DNA from: Sphingopyxis italica
Lineage (GTDB): Bacteria > Pseudomonadota > Alphaproteobacteria > Sphingomonadales > Sphingomonadaceae
Direction: 5' to 3'
Assembly: GCF_011926545.1 (NCBI RefSeq)
Contig: NZ_JAATIT010000001.1
Location: 529,969 to 593,968 of the forward strand
Length of the DNA stretch: 64,000 nucleotides
In this document: piece by piece, positions 37,925-45,750 of the stretch
How positions within the stretch are numbered: the stretch's first letter is position 1
How the letters are laid out: the number at the start of each line of letters is the position of its first letter
The notes under the pieces: generated by a model
The model's input: only the letters and a program-made list of their open reading frames with translations
Told to the model about the DNA's origin: nothing
The model's database searches: none
Translations under genes and position numbers: made by a program

Positions 37925-39600
37925 CCACCCGCCCCCTTAGTCCGAGGTTGGACAACAGCCGCGTGATCCGCCCGGCGACCGGGCCCGAGATCAGTGCGAA
38001 GAGCTGGCTCACCGAAGCGCCGATGCGGATGCTGATGAACAACCTGCACCCCGACGTCGCCGAGGCGCCGCACGAGCTGGTCGTCTATGGCGGCATCGGC
38101 CGCGCCGCGCGCGACTGGGAAAGCTATGACCGGATCGTCGAAACGCTGAAGCGGCTCGAGGGCGACGAGACGCTGCTGATCCAGTCGGGCAAGCCCGTTG
38201 GCGTGTTCCGCACGCACGAAAACGCGCCGCGCGTGCTCCTCGCCAATTCGAACCTCGTCCCCGAATGGGCGAATTGGGAGCATTTCCACGAGCTCGATAA
38301 AAAGGGCCTGATGATGTACGGCCAGATGACCGCGGGCAGCTGGATCTATATCGGCAGCCAGGGCATCGTTCAGGGCACGTACGAGACCTTCGTCGAAATG
38401 GGGCGCCAGCATTATGGCGGCAGCCTCGCCGGCCGCTGGCTGCTGACCGCCGGGCTCGGCGGCATGGGCGGCGCGCAGCCGCTCGCGGCGGTGATGGCGG
38501 GCGCGAGCTGCCTCGCGATCGAATGCCAGCCGAGCCGCATCGAAATGCGCCTCAGAACCGGCTACCTCGACAAGCAGGCGAACAGCATCGACGAAGCCAT
38601 CGCGATGATCGAGGCGAGCCACGCCGAGGGGAAGCCGGTCTCGGTCGGCCTGCTCGGCAACGCCGCCGAAATATTGCCCGAGATGGTTCGCCGCGGCATC
38701 CGCCCCGATCTGCTCACCGACCAGACCTCGGCGCACGATCCGGTCAATGGCTATCTTCCCGCCGGCTGGACGCTCGACGAGTGGTTTTCGAAGCGCGAGA
38801 GCGATCCCGCCGCCGTCGCCAAAGCCGCCAAGGCGTCGATGGCGGTGCACGTCCAGGCGATGCTCGACCTCCAAGCCGCGGGCGTGCCGACGACCGACTA
38901 TGGCAATAATATCCGCCAGATGGCGAAGGATGAGGGGGTCGAGAACGCCTTCGACTTCCCGGGTTTCGTTCCCGCCTATGTCCGCCCGCTCTTCTGCCGC
39001 GGTATCGGCCCCTTCCGCTGGGCGGCGCTGTCGGGCGATCCCGAGGACATCTACAAGACCGACGCCAAGGTGAAGGAGCTGCTCCCCGACAACGCGCACC
39101 TCCACAACTGGCTCGACATGGCGCGCGAGAAGATTCGGTTCCAGGGCCTGCCCGCGCGCATCTGCTGGGTCGGGCTCGGCGACCGCCACCGGCTCGGCCT
39201 CGCGTTCAACGAGATGGTCGCGTCGGGCGAGCTCAAGGCCCCTGTCGTGATCGGCCGCGACCATCTCGACTCGGGCTCGGTCGCCTCGCCCAACCGCGAG
39301 ACCGAGGCGATGCGCGACGGGTCCGATGCGGTTTCGGACTGGCCGCTGCTCAACGCGCTCCTCAACACCGCGTCGGGCGCGACCTGGGTGTCGCTGCACC
39401 ACGGCGGCGGGGTCGGCATGGGCTATTCGCAGCATAGCGGCATGGTGATCGTCGCCGACGGCACCCCGGAGGCGGCGAAGCGGCTCGAGCGCGTGCTGTG
39501 GAACGATCCCGGCACCGGCGTGATGCGCCACGCCGATGCCGGCTATGACATCGCGATCGACTGCGCGCGCGAAAAGGGCCTCGACCTGCCGAGCATCTAG
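37921..39600 (+). CDS. hutU: Urocanate hydratase
   Basis: 559-aa urocanase, converting urocanate to imidazolone propionate with tightly bound NAD+ (step 2). The family's long conserved blocks are present: [89 protein letters not shown] and [13 protein letters not shown]. Its length matches other urocanases. ATG overlaps the hutG stop. A longer frame starting at 37081 is spurious. Last gene of the hut operon. Confidence 0.97.
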   Translation: MTTRPLSPRLDNSRVIRPATGPEISAKSWLTEAPMRMLMNNLHPDVAEAPHELVVYGGIGRAARDWESYDRIVETLKRLEGDETLLIQSGKPVGVFRTHENAPRVLLANSNLVPEWANWEHFHELDKKGLMMYGQMTAGSWIYIGSQGIVQGTYETFVEMGRQHYGGSLAGRWLLTAGLGGMGGAQPLAAVMAGASCLAIECQPSRIEMRLRTGYLDKQANSIDEAIAMIEASHAEGKPVSVGLLGNAAEILPEMVRRGIRPDLLTDQTSAHDPVNGYLPAGWTLDEWFSKRESDPAAVAKAAKASMAVHVQAMLDLQAAGVPTTDYGNNIRQMAKDEGVENAFDFPGFVPAYVRPLFCRGIGPFRWAALSGDPEDIYKTDAKVKELLPDNAHLHNWLDMAREKIRFQGLPARICWVGLGDRHRLGLAFNEMVASGELKAPVVIGRDHLDSGSVASPNRETEAMRDGSDAVSDWPLLNALLNTASGATWVSLHHGGGVGMGYSQHSGMVIVADGTPEAAKRLERVLWNDPGTGVMRHADAGYDIAIDCAREKGLDLPSI

Positions 39601-39630
39601 AGGCTTGGCGCGTGAAGCTTCGTATTCTAA

Positions 39631-39658
39631 GGCTCTCCCCGACGATCAGGGGAGAGCC
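39631..39658 (+). promoter_or_regulatory. 10-bp hairpin covering the acyl-CoA dehydrogenase ribosome-binding site
   Basis: GGCTCTCCCC (39631-39640), 8-base loop, GGGGAGAGCC (39649-39658). The right arm contains the only Shine-Dalgarno-like GGGGAG before ATG 39667. No T-run follows, so it is a poor terminator for hutU. It could mask the ribosome-binding site or mark the 3' end of the hut mRNA. Confidence 0.45.
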
Positions 39659-39666
39659 AGACGCCG

Positions 39667-40830
39667 ATGTCCGAAGCCCAGCCGCAGAGCCATCCCGAAA
39701 TCCGCGAGGCGGTGCGCCGCCTCTGCGCCGATTTCCCGGGCGAATATTGGCAGCGGCTCGACCGCGAGCGCATCTATCCGACCGAATTCGTCCGCACGCT
39801 GACCGAGGCAGGTTTCCTCTCGGTCCTGATCCCCGAACAATATGGCGGATCGGGTCTCGGTCTCGGCGCGGCGACCGCGGTGCTCGAGGAAATTCACCGT
39901 TCGGGCTGCAACGGCGGCGCGTGCCATGCGCAGATGTACACGATGGGCACCTTGCTCAAGCACGGATCGGAGGCGCAGAAACAGGCCTATCTGCCCGCGA
40001 TCGCGCGCGGCGAACTCCGCCTGCAAGCCTTCGGCGTCACCGAACCGACCGCGGGCACCGACACGACGCGCATCCGCACCTTCGCCAAGCGGGTCGGCGA
40101 CAAATATATCGTCAACGGGCAGAAGATCTGGATCAGCCGCGCCGAACATTCGGACCTGATGATACTGCTCTGCCGCACGACGCCGCGCGAGGATTGCGCC
40201 AAGCCGTCCGACGGGATGAGCGTGCTGCTCGTCGACATGCGCGAGGCGGTGGGCAACGGCCTGACGATCCGCCCCGTCCGCACGATGCTCAACCATGCGA
40301 CGACCGAGCTGTTCTTCGACGACCTCGAAGTCCCCGCCGCGAACCTGATCGGCGAGGAGGGCAAGGGCTTTCGCTACATCCTCTCGGGCATGAACGCCGA
40401 ACGCATCCTGATCGCATCCGAATGTATTGGCGACGGGCGCTTTTTCATCGACCGCGCGGCCGCCTATGCGAAAGACCGCTCGGTCTTCGGCCGCGCGATC
40501 GGGGAAAATCAGGGCGTGCAGTTCCCGATCGCCCGCGCCTATGTCCAGATCGCCGCCGCCGCCGAGATGGTCGACAAGGCGGCGCGGCTGTTCGACGCGG
40601 GGGCCGATGGCGGGACCGAAGCCAATATGGCGAAGATGCTGGCGTCCGAAGCCAGCTGGTATGCCGCCGATATGTGTATTCAGACGCACGGCGGTTTCGG
40701 ATTCGCCGAGGAATATGACATCGAGCGCAAGTTTCGCGAAACGCGCCTCTATCAGGTTGCGCCAATCAGCACGAATTTGATCCTGAGCCATGTCGCGACC
40801 CACGCGCTCGGCCTGCCCAAGAGTTTCTGA
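39667..40830 (+). CDS. Acyl-CoA dehydrogenase
   Basis: 387-aa flavoprotein of the acyl-CoA dehydrogenase family. N-terminal helical domain to about residue 115, FAD/substrate contact motif FGVTEPTAGTDTTRIRTFA, beta-domain with NGQKIWISRAEHSD, and C-terminal helices with FGRAIGENQGVQFPIA and QTHGGFGFAEEYDIERKFRETR. It oxidises an unidentified acyl-CoA and passes electrons to ETF. Its stop shares a base with the start of the dehydratase-like gene (TGATG), so the two form a dehydrogenation/hydration pair. No link to histidine breakdown is required; the substrate is unknown. Confidence 0.92.
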   Translation: MSEAQPQSHPEIREAVRRLCADFPGEYWQRLDRERIYPTEFVRTLTEAGFLSVLIPEQYGGSGLGLGAATAVLEEIHRSGCNGGACHAQMYTMGTLLKHGSEAQKQAYLPAIARGELRLQAFGVTEPTAGTDTTRIRTFAKRVGDKYIVNGQKIWISRAEHSDLMILLCRTTPREDCAKPSDGMSVLLVDMREAVGNGLTIRPVRTMLNHATTELFFDDLEVPAANLIGEEGKGFRYILSGMNAERILIASECIGDGRFFIDRAAAYAKDRSVFGRAIGENQGVQFPIARAYVQIAAAAEMVDKAARLFDAGADGGTEANMAKMLASEASWYAADMCIQTHGGFGFAEEYDIERKFRETRLYQVAPISTNLILSHVATHALGLPKSF

Positions 40831-41669
40831 TGGACGATTACTCCGCCTGGGTCGGCCGCAGCGAAACGCGCGAGGATGTCGCGACCGCGGCGCCGCTTGC
40901 CGGCCTCGCCGCGCTGCTCGACCATGATGTCTCGCCATGGACCGCCGGCACCGTCCCGCCGCTCGGCCATTGGCTCTATTTCCTGCCCGCCGCGCGCCAG
41001 TCGGTGATCGGCGAAGACGGCCACCCGCGCCGCGACAGTCAGGGCCTGCTCCCGCCCGTTCCGCTGCCCCGCCGCATGTGGGCGGGCAGCCGCCTCGATT
41101 TCCTGACGCCGATCGCGGTCGGCGCGGCATTGACCCGCGTCACCACGATCGAGGCGATCAAGCCCAAGCGCGGCGCGAGCGGCGATCTGCTCTTCGTCAC
41201 CTTGCGCCACGACATCGCGGCCGATGGCGTGCCCGCGATCCGCGAGGAACAGGATATCGTCTTTCGCGAACCCGCCCCGACATCACCCGCGCCGCAGGCA
41301 CCGACCCCGGTCGCACCCGCCGAACCCGCCGATGCGACCCGCAGCATTTCGCCCGATCCGGTGCTGCTGTTCCGCTATTCGGCGCTGACCTTCAACGCGC
41401 ACCGTATCCATTACGACCGCGACTATGCACGGGACGTCGAGGGCTATGCCGGACTGGTCGTGCACGGCCCGCTGATCGCGACGCTGCTGATCGATCATGC
41501 GCAGCGCGCCGCGCCCGATATCGTCCCGCGCCAATTCGCCTTCCGCGCCGAAGCGCCGCTGATCGACGGGGCGCCCTTCGACCTTTGCTTCGCGCGCGAC
41601 GGCAACGGGGCGAGGCTGTGGGCGCGCGATGCCGCCGGACGTGCGACGATGCGCGCAAACCTCTCCTGA
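40830..41669 (+). CDS. MaoC/HTD2-type acyl-CoA hydratase-like protein
   Basis: 279-aa double-hotdog protein. The N-terminal half resembles the FAS1-like/HTD2 dehydratase domain (LGHWLYFLPAARQSVIGEDGHPRRD), a Pro/Ala-rich linker lies around residue 150-165, and the C-terminal half carries the MaoC-type active-site segment FRYSALTFNAHRIHYDRDYA with GLVVHGPLIATLL. It likely hydrates the enoyl-CoA made by the preceding dehydrogenase. Mesaconyl-CoA hydratases and fungal-type HTD2 share this architecture, so the exact substrate is open. Confidence 0.85.
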   Translation: MDDYSAWVGRSETREDVATAAPLAGLAALLDHDVSPWTAGTVPPLGHWLYFLPAARQSVIGEDGHPRRDSQGLLPPVPLPRRMWAGSRLDFLTPIAVGAALTRVTTIEAIKPKRGASGDLLFVTLRHDIAADGVPAIREEQDIVFREPAPTSPAPQAPTPVAPAEPADATRSISPDPVLLFRYSALTFNAHRIHYDRDYARDVEGYAGLVVHGPLIATLLIDHAQRAAPDIVPRQFAFRAEAPLIDGAPFDLCFARDGNGARLWARDAAGRATMRANLS

Positions 41670-41886
41670 AACCGGGACTTCATCGGCCGGATTGATCCAA
41701 GCAATCCACCCACCGGGATCATCTGGGTATTTCCCCTCTCACGACATTGCCAATTCGCAAAGCGGCAAGGCCGGCCGCGGAGCATCATCGCCTTGTTCGC
41801 ACCGATGCGGACGGAGTCGGGGAGGATCCGCATCAGCCATGCCATCCGGCATCGCGAGCCGTCCCCATGATTGAGAGGAAGATGTC

Positions 41887-42405
41887 ATGATCAAGAAAGT
41901 CATGCTCGCGGTGTCCACGCTTGCGCTGGCAGCCACCGCAGCCCCTGCCATCGCGCAAGACCAGGACAACGACAACACCACGACCGGCGCCGCTGGCAAC
42001 AACAGCGACACCGTCGTCGTCAACGACCTGATCGACCTGTTCGTCACGGACAATGCCGCCGATACGTTCAACGACAACGACCAGGACAATGACGGCAATG
42101 GATCGCTCAACGGCAACAGCCTGGTTGTCGCGACCCAGACGCTCAGCGCCACCAACACCAACCATGATATGGACGAACTCGTCGATCTGGACGGTGAAGA
42201 CGGCACCGAAACGGCTGTTGGCTACAACAGCGGCAACAACTCGGTGCGCGGCAACGCTTTCGCGGCCTATGCCGGCATCCTGAACTCCGCATGGAACACG
42301 GGCATCAATGCCAACACCCAAGCGGCGACCAACATCGCGGCGAGCGGCACCGTCAGCTTCGGCGACAGCGCGCCCGCCGGCGGTGGCGGTGGCGGCGGCG
42401 ACTGA
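41887..42405 (+). CDS. Exported Asn/Asp/Gly-rich protein, candidate amyloid-type subunit
   Basis: 172-aa protein of no family I can name. Signal peptide MIKKVMLAVSTLALAATAAP (cleavage near AIAQD). The mature part is acidic and very rich in Asn, Asp, Thr, Gly and Ala, with alternating short motifs such as GNNSDTVV, NGNSLVVATQT, NSGNNSVRGN and NTGINANTQAATNIAASG, and ends in GGGGGGGD. No cysteine. The composition and short beta-prone Asn/Gln motifs recall FapB/FapC and curlin-type subunits, but no repeat matches closely. It opens a run of exported proteins with a C39 peptidase and is separated from them by a hairpin that may reduce read-through, as expected for a major subunit. GAGAGGAAG precedes the ATG. 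Confidence 0.7.
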   Translation: MIKKVMLAVSTLALAATAAPAIAQDQDNDNTTTGAAGNNSDTVVVNDLIDLFVTDNAADTFNDNDQDNDGNGSLNGNSLVVATQTLSATNTNHDMDELVDLDGEDGTETAVGYNSGNNSVRGNAFAAYAGILNSAWNTGINANTQAATNIAASGTVSFGDSAPAGGGGGGGD

Positions 42406-42418
42406 TCGGTCCCCCCGG

Positions 42419-42457
42419 ATGGCCGGCCCGGCACCACTGGCGGGCCGGCCATTTCTT
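42419..42457 (+). terminator. Strong hairpin between first and second gene of the Fap-like cluster
   Basis: Perfect 12-bp stem ATGGCCGGCCCG / CGGGCCGGCCAT (42419-42430, 42441-42452) with 10-base loop, followed by a short TTCTTT. It lies 13 bp after the first gene. The T-run is weak, so partial termination (attenuation) or mRNA 3'-end protection is more likely than full stop. Confidence 0.65.
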
Positions 42458-42483
42458 TCCGTTTCGCTTTCGAGGAGCGCATT

Positions 42484-42891
42484 ATGAAACCCCCGATCGT
42501 CCCGGTTCTGCTGGTCATGGCGGGCTTGTCCGTGCCGGTATCGGCCCAACTGCCCCCACCCGATGCGGCGTTGCCCGTCGTGACGGTATCCGCCCCCGCC
42601 GAAGCCCTTGCGATACCGGCGATCCCGGTGCGGCCCGCACGCCAATCGCCGATGCTGAACGACAGCGAACTCGATACGCAACGCGGCGGCCAATCGCTCG
42701 TGATCACCAACCAGACGATGGATTCGATCGTCGCCGGCAATGTGCTCAATGGCGATTACACCGCGGGATCGGTCGCGCTCAGCGATTTCGCCCTGTCGAA
42801 TTTCAACGGTGTCGGCAATCTGCTGATCAACACCGGCGCGCAGGTCAGCGCCCAGAGCGGCATGAACCTGACCATCAACCTCGGCGATTGA
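42484..42891 (+). CDS. Small exported protein with double-glycine motif
   Basis: 135 aa, family not recognised. Signal peptide MKPPIVPVLLVMAGLSVPVS, then a Pro/Ala-rich spacer to residue 55, then LNDSELDTQRGG ending at residue 69, which reads like the double-glycine leader consensus cut by C39 peptidases. The 66 residues after GG are Asn/Gly/Ser-rich (NQTMDSIVAGNVLNGDY, NFNGVGNLLINTGAQVS, MNLTINLGD). The NLLINT-x3-VS segment recurs in the protein at 43630, so the two are probably related. GAGGAG is 6 bases before the ATG. The C39 peptidase follows after 7 bp. Confidence 0.72.
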   Translation: MKPPIVPVLLVMAGLSVPVSAQLPPPDAALPVVTVSAPAEALAIPAIPVRPARQSPMLNDSELDTQRGGQSLVITNQTMDSIVAGNVLNGDYTAGSVALSDFALSNFNGVGNLLINTGAQVSAQSGMNLTINLGD

Positions 42892-42898
42892 ATTCGCC

Positions 42899-43633
42899 GT
42901 GCGGCCCATGCGAGCCTTGATCGCGGGGATGCTGTGCGCCCTCGCCGCGGCGCCCGCCGCCGCCGAGGTCCGGCTGACCGGGCCCGAAACCGGCGGCACC
43001 TACCAGCTTCGGGTGATGACCTGGTGGGACATTCCCTTCCGCTCGGTCATCCGCCAGCGGTATGATTTCAGCTGCGGCTCGGCGGCGCTCGCGACTCTGC
43101 TCACCTATCATTATGGCGCGCCGACCTCCGAAGCGATGCCGTTCCGCGCGATGTGGGAAAAGGGCGACCGCGAAGCGATCCGCAAAGTCGGCTTCTCGAT
43201 GCTCGACATGAAGACCTATCTCGCCTCGCGCGGCTTTCGCGCCGAAGGTTTCCGGATCACCGTCGACCAGCTGAAACTGGTGAAGCGTCCGACCATCGTG
43301 CTGATGGATCTCAAGGGTTTCAAGCATTTCGTCGTGATCAAGGGCGTTCGCGGCGACCGTGTGCTCACCGGCGATTCGGTGCTCGGCCTCAACGAATATT
43401 CGCTCGAGGATTTCGAAAAGCACTGGAACGGCATCGCGCTGGCGATCGTCGAAGGCGGCAAGAAACGCCCGGAATTCAACCTCGCCGGCGACTGGGGTCC
43501 CTGGTCGCAAGCCCCGCTCGAAAAGGACGGCTCGCTCCACGTCTCGGCCGGCGATCTCACCACCCACCTCCCCCCGCAATATCAGCTGACCCCGCAGATC
43601 CTGCTCGATGTGCGCGTCGGCACCGTGAAATGA
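42899..43633 (+). CDS. Periplasmic C39-family peptidase, FapD-like
   Basis: 244-aa exported papain-like protease. Hydrophobic signal (MRALIAGMLCALAAAPAAAEV), then the C39 active-site pattern: Gln53 and Cys59 in RQRYDFSCGSAALATLL, His143 in GFKHFVVIKG, and an Asp in TGDSVLGLNEYS (about residue 159). C39 enzymes cut after Gly-Gly in leader peptides. FapD of the Pseudomonas Fap amyloid system is a stand-alone periplasmic member like this one. Not fused to an ABC transporter, unlike bacteriocin exporters. The GTG at 42899 and ATG at 42908 are both possible starts; neither has a clear Shine-Dalgarno. Stop overlaps the next ATG. Confidence 0.85.
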   Translation: MRPMRALIAGMLCALAAAPAAAEVRLTGPETGGTYQLRVMTWWDIPFRSVIRQRYDFSCGSAALATLLTYHYGAPTSEAMPFRAMWEKGDREAIRKVGFSMLDMKTYLASRGFRAEGFRITVDQLKLVKRPTIVLMDLKGFKHFVVIKGVRGDRVLTGDSVLGLNEYSLEDFEKHWNGIALAIVEGGKKRPEFNLAGDWGPWSQAPLEKDGSLHVSAGDLTTHLPPQYQLTPQILLDVRVGTVK

Positions 43634-44208
43634 GAAAGACCATGTCCCCACGCATCCTCCTGCTCGCCCTCGCGCCCGTGCTCCTCGCGGCAAGCGAGCC
43701 CGGGGATGCCGATCCGCTGGCCGGCGCGCGAACCGTGCCCGACGAGGTGCTGGCCGCACAGCGTGGCGGCTTCGCCTTTCAAGGCATGGTGATCGCCTTT
43801 GGCGCCGACATCCGCAGCTATGTGAACGACGAGCTCGCGCTGCGCACGATCGTCAGCTGGACGCCCGAGGGACAAACGATCGAACGCTTCGTCTCGCCGT
43901 CGCTGACCGCGGTCGACGCGGCGCAGGTGCAGGGCGGCATATTGACCAGCGGCGGCATCTCCATGCGCGTCGGCGACGAGACGGTGTTCCTCGCGAACAA
44001 CGGTCAGACCGCGCTGATCCAAAGCACCGACGCGATCCAGAATGTGCTGATCAACACCGCCAGCAACGTCTCGCTGAACCAGCAGGTCGATGCCGTGCTC
44101 GACATCAGCGGCTATGAAGGCTTCCGCGACGCGCTCGCGACGACCCGGCTCAGCGACGCGATCGGCGCCGTGATGGGCGCCCAGACCGTCGGAGCACTCG
44201 GCAACTAG
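43630..44208 (+). CDS. Exported protein with QRGG motif, FapE-like or second subunit
   Basis: 192 aa, no named family. Short signal sequence (SPRILLLALAPVLLAAS), then VPDEVLAAQRGG ending at about residue 47, the same (D/S)E(L/V)-x3-QRGG pattern as the protein at 42484. The rest is beta-prone (FVSPSLTAVDAAQ, GGISMRVGDETVFLANNGQT) and contains NVLINTASNVSLNQQ, matching the NLLINT-x3-VS segment of the 42484 product. Translationally coupled to the peptidase (ATGA; alternative ATG 43642). A role as processed minor subunit, nucleator or export chaperone is inferred only. A hairpin terminator follows. Confidence 0.7.
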   Translation: MRKTMSPRILLLALAPVLLAASEPGDADPLAGARTVPDEVLAAQRGGFAFQGMVIAFGADIRSYVNDELALRTIVSWTPEGQTIERFVSPSLTAVDAAQVQGGILTSGGISMRVGDETVFLANNGQTALIQSTDAIQNVLINTASNVSLNQQVDAVLDISGYEGFRDALATTRLSDAIGAVMGAQTVGALGN

Positions 44209-44259
44209 GCTCTTTCCGAACGACCCCCCGCCCCCGTTTCGACAGGGACGGTTCACCTG

Positions 44260-44286
44260 GCCCCGCCATCACCGGCGGGGCTTCTT
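44260..44286 (+). terminator. Intrinsic terminator after the Fap-like plus-strand genes
   Basis: GCCCCGCC / GGCGGGGC stem (44260-44267, 44274-44281), ATCACC loop, followed by TTCTTT. It lies 52 bp after the QRGG-protein gene and before the convergent outer-membrane gene. Confidence 0.7.
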
Positions 44287-44310
44287 TCCATGTGGGCTTG
44301 CGGGCTGAGG

Positions 44311-45750
44311 CTATTTGCCGCCGAACGGCATGCGCAGCGTGATCGACACGTCGGGCGCATCCTCGGTCACCCCGATTTCAAAACCAAGGTTGAGCACGTC
44401 GCGCTGGGTCAGCCGGTACGACATGCCGAAATTGAGCGAGCCGACGTGGAGATAGTTGGACTTCTGATGCGTATCGCCGATTTCGGTCTTCGTCGGGAAG
44501 ATATAATTGTGGCGATAGCCGAGCGAGAAGGAAAAGCGCGGGTTGAGGGCAAAGCCGAAGCCGATGTTGGCCGATACCGCGTCGCCCGGGTCGACGCGCC
44601 CGATCAGCACGTCGCCGACCATTTCATTCACGTCGCGCGGGATGTGATAGAGATAGGCCGCGCCGCCATAGATCACCGCGGGATCCGACGGCATCAGGAA
44701 GTTGAGCCCCGGCTGGACGGCCCAGAAACCCGACCCGGTGGCGAGCCCCGTCGCGACCCCGAATTCGTCATAGCCGATCTCGAACGGCCCCTTGCCCGTG
44801 TCCGATTTAACGCGCAACGTCCCGACGAAAATCGGCTTTTGCCCGACCGGCCGGTTGAATTGATAGCGAAGCGAGAATTCGGCGTCGCCGACCCCGTCCT
44901 CGCGCAGCGCGATCTGGCGGACGATGCCTTCGTCGCGCTGCTGCACCACCTCGATCCGGTCGTTGCGATACAGATAGGGCAGCCGCACTTCGGCTTCGAG
45001 GCGGTCGGTGATCCCGTAACGCAGCGACGCGGTGCCGACGAGCGTGTCGCGATCGGCATCGGTCGCCTCGATCAAGCCGATCTGGATGCCGGGGATCAGC
45101 TCGATCCCGCGGAACACGAGTCGATTGGTCGACGAGCGCGTATATTCGAACGAGGGTTCGAAAAAGAGCTCGCCGGCGCGCGTGAGCACGCCTTGCCCCT
45201 CGGGGACCGCCGCGACGCGTTGCTCGGGGGGCTCGCTGGGCGGCGGCGCTTCGCCGACGGGAGCATCGGGCAGCGCGACCGCGTCGCTGCCCGGGCCGGG
45301 AAGCGCGGGTCCGGCGCCGACGCCCTGCCCCCCCAACCCCGTGCCGCGGAAGAGGTCGAGCGGCGCTTCGGCGAGCGCGAAGGAGGACAGCCGGTCGACC
45401 TGCGCCTGCTGGGTCACGATCTGTTGCTGCAACGTCGCGATCTGCTCTCCCTGCTCGGCGATCATGGCGCTCTGCCGGTCGATCAGCGCGCGCTGCTCGG
45501 CGATGATCCGGCGCTGCGCGTCGACCTCGCTCTCGGCGCTCGCGGCGGGCTGGCCCTCGGCCGCGCCCGCCGATGCCAGCGCGGCCGCACGCCACGTCGG
45601 CGCGGTATCGAGGAACGGCAGCGTCTCGCACAGGCATTCGAGTGCCGGCGCTTCATGCGCCCGCGCCTGCGCGGGCATGAAGACGGCCGAGAAACCGGCG
45701 GCCGCAACGCTCAGATGGCGCAGCGCGGGCGGAGCCGATACGATGCTCAT
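44311..45750 (-). CDS. Outer-membrane beta-barrel protein with N-terminal heptad coiled coil, FapF-like
   Basis: 479 aa. Signal peptide to about residue 31 (AQARA). Residues 80-121 form six consecutive heptads (RRIIAEQ, RALIDRQ, SAMIAEQ, GEQIATL, QQQIVTQ, QAQVDRL), a clear coiled coil. A Gly/Pro-rich linker runs to about residue 205, then a roughly 270-residue amphipathic barrel (FEPSFEYTRSSTNRLVF, SLRYGITDRLEAEVRLPYLYRN, LNFGMSYRLTQRD) ends in ITLRMPFGGK. The order signal, coiled coil, linker, barrel is that of FapF, the trimeric amyloid secretion pore; the barrel also resembles the phenol-degradation MetA/'transporter' family often annotated here. ATG overlaps the stop of the Crp-type regulator (ATGA). 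Convergent with the peptidase operon. Confidence 0.8.
   Translation of the reverse strand: MSIVSAPPALRHLSVAAAGFSAVFMPAQARAHEAPALECLCETLPFLDTAPTWRAAALASAGAAEGQPAASAESEVDAQRRIIAEQRALIDRQSAMIAEQGEQIATLQQQIVTQQAQVDRLSSFALAEAPLDLFRGTGLGGQGVGAGPALPGPGSDAVALPDAPVGEAPPPSEPPEQRVAAVPEGQGVLTRAGELFFEPSFEYTRSSTNRLVFRGIELIPGIQIGLIEATDADRDTLVGTASLRYGITDRLEAEVRLPYLYRNDRIEVVQQRDEGIVRQIALREDGVGDAEFSLRYQFNRPVGQKPIFVGTLRVKSDTGKGPFEIGYDEFGVATGLATGSGFWAVQPGLNFLMPSDPAVIYGGAAYLYHIPRDVNEMVGDVLIGRVDPGDAVSANIGFGFALNPRFSFSLGYRHNYIFPTKTEIGDTHQKSNYLHVGSLNFGMSYRLTQRDVLNLGFEIGVTEDAPDVSITLRMPFGGK

Noticed and set aside
42360-42405. C-terminal GGGGGGGD of the first Fap-like gene as a C39 cleavage site
   Set aside because: It is a homopolymeric glycine end without the ExL-x3-GG leader pattern and lies at the C-terminus, so I do not count it with the QRGG motifs.
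41887-45750. Curli (csg) or bacteriocin-export system as explanation of the exported-protein cluster
   Set aside because: No CsgG-, CsgE- or CsgF-like protein and no curlin repeat are present; the C39 peptidase is not fused to an ABC transporter as in bacteriocin exporters.
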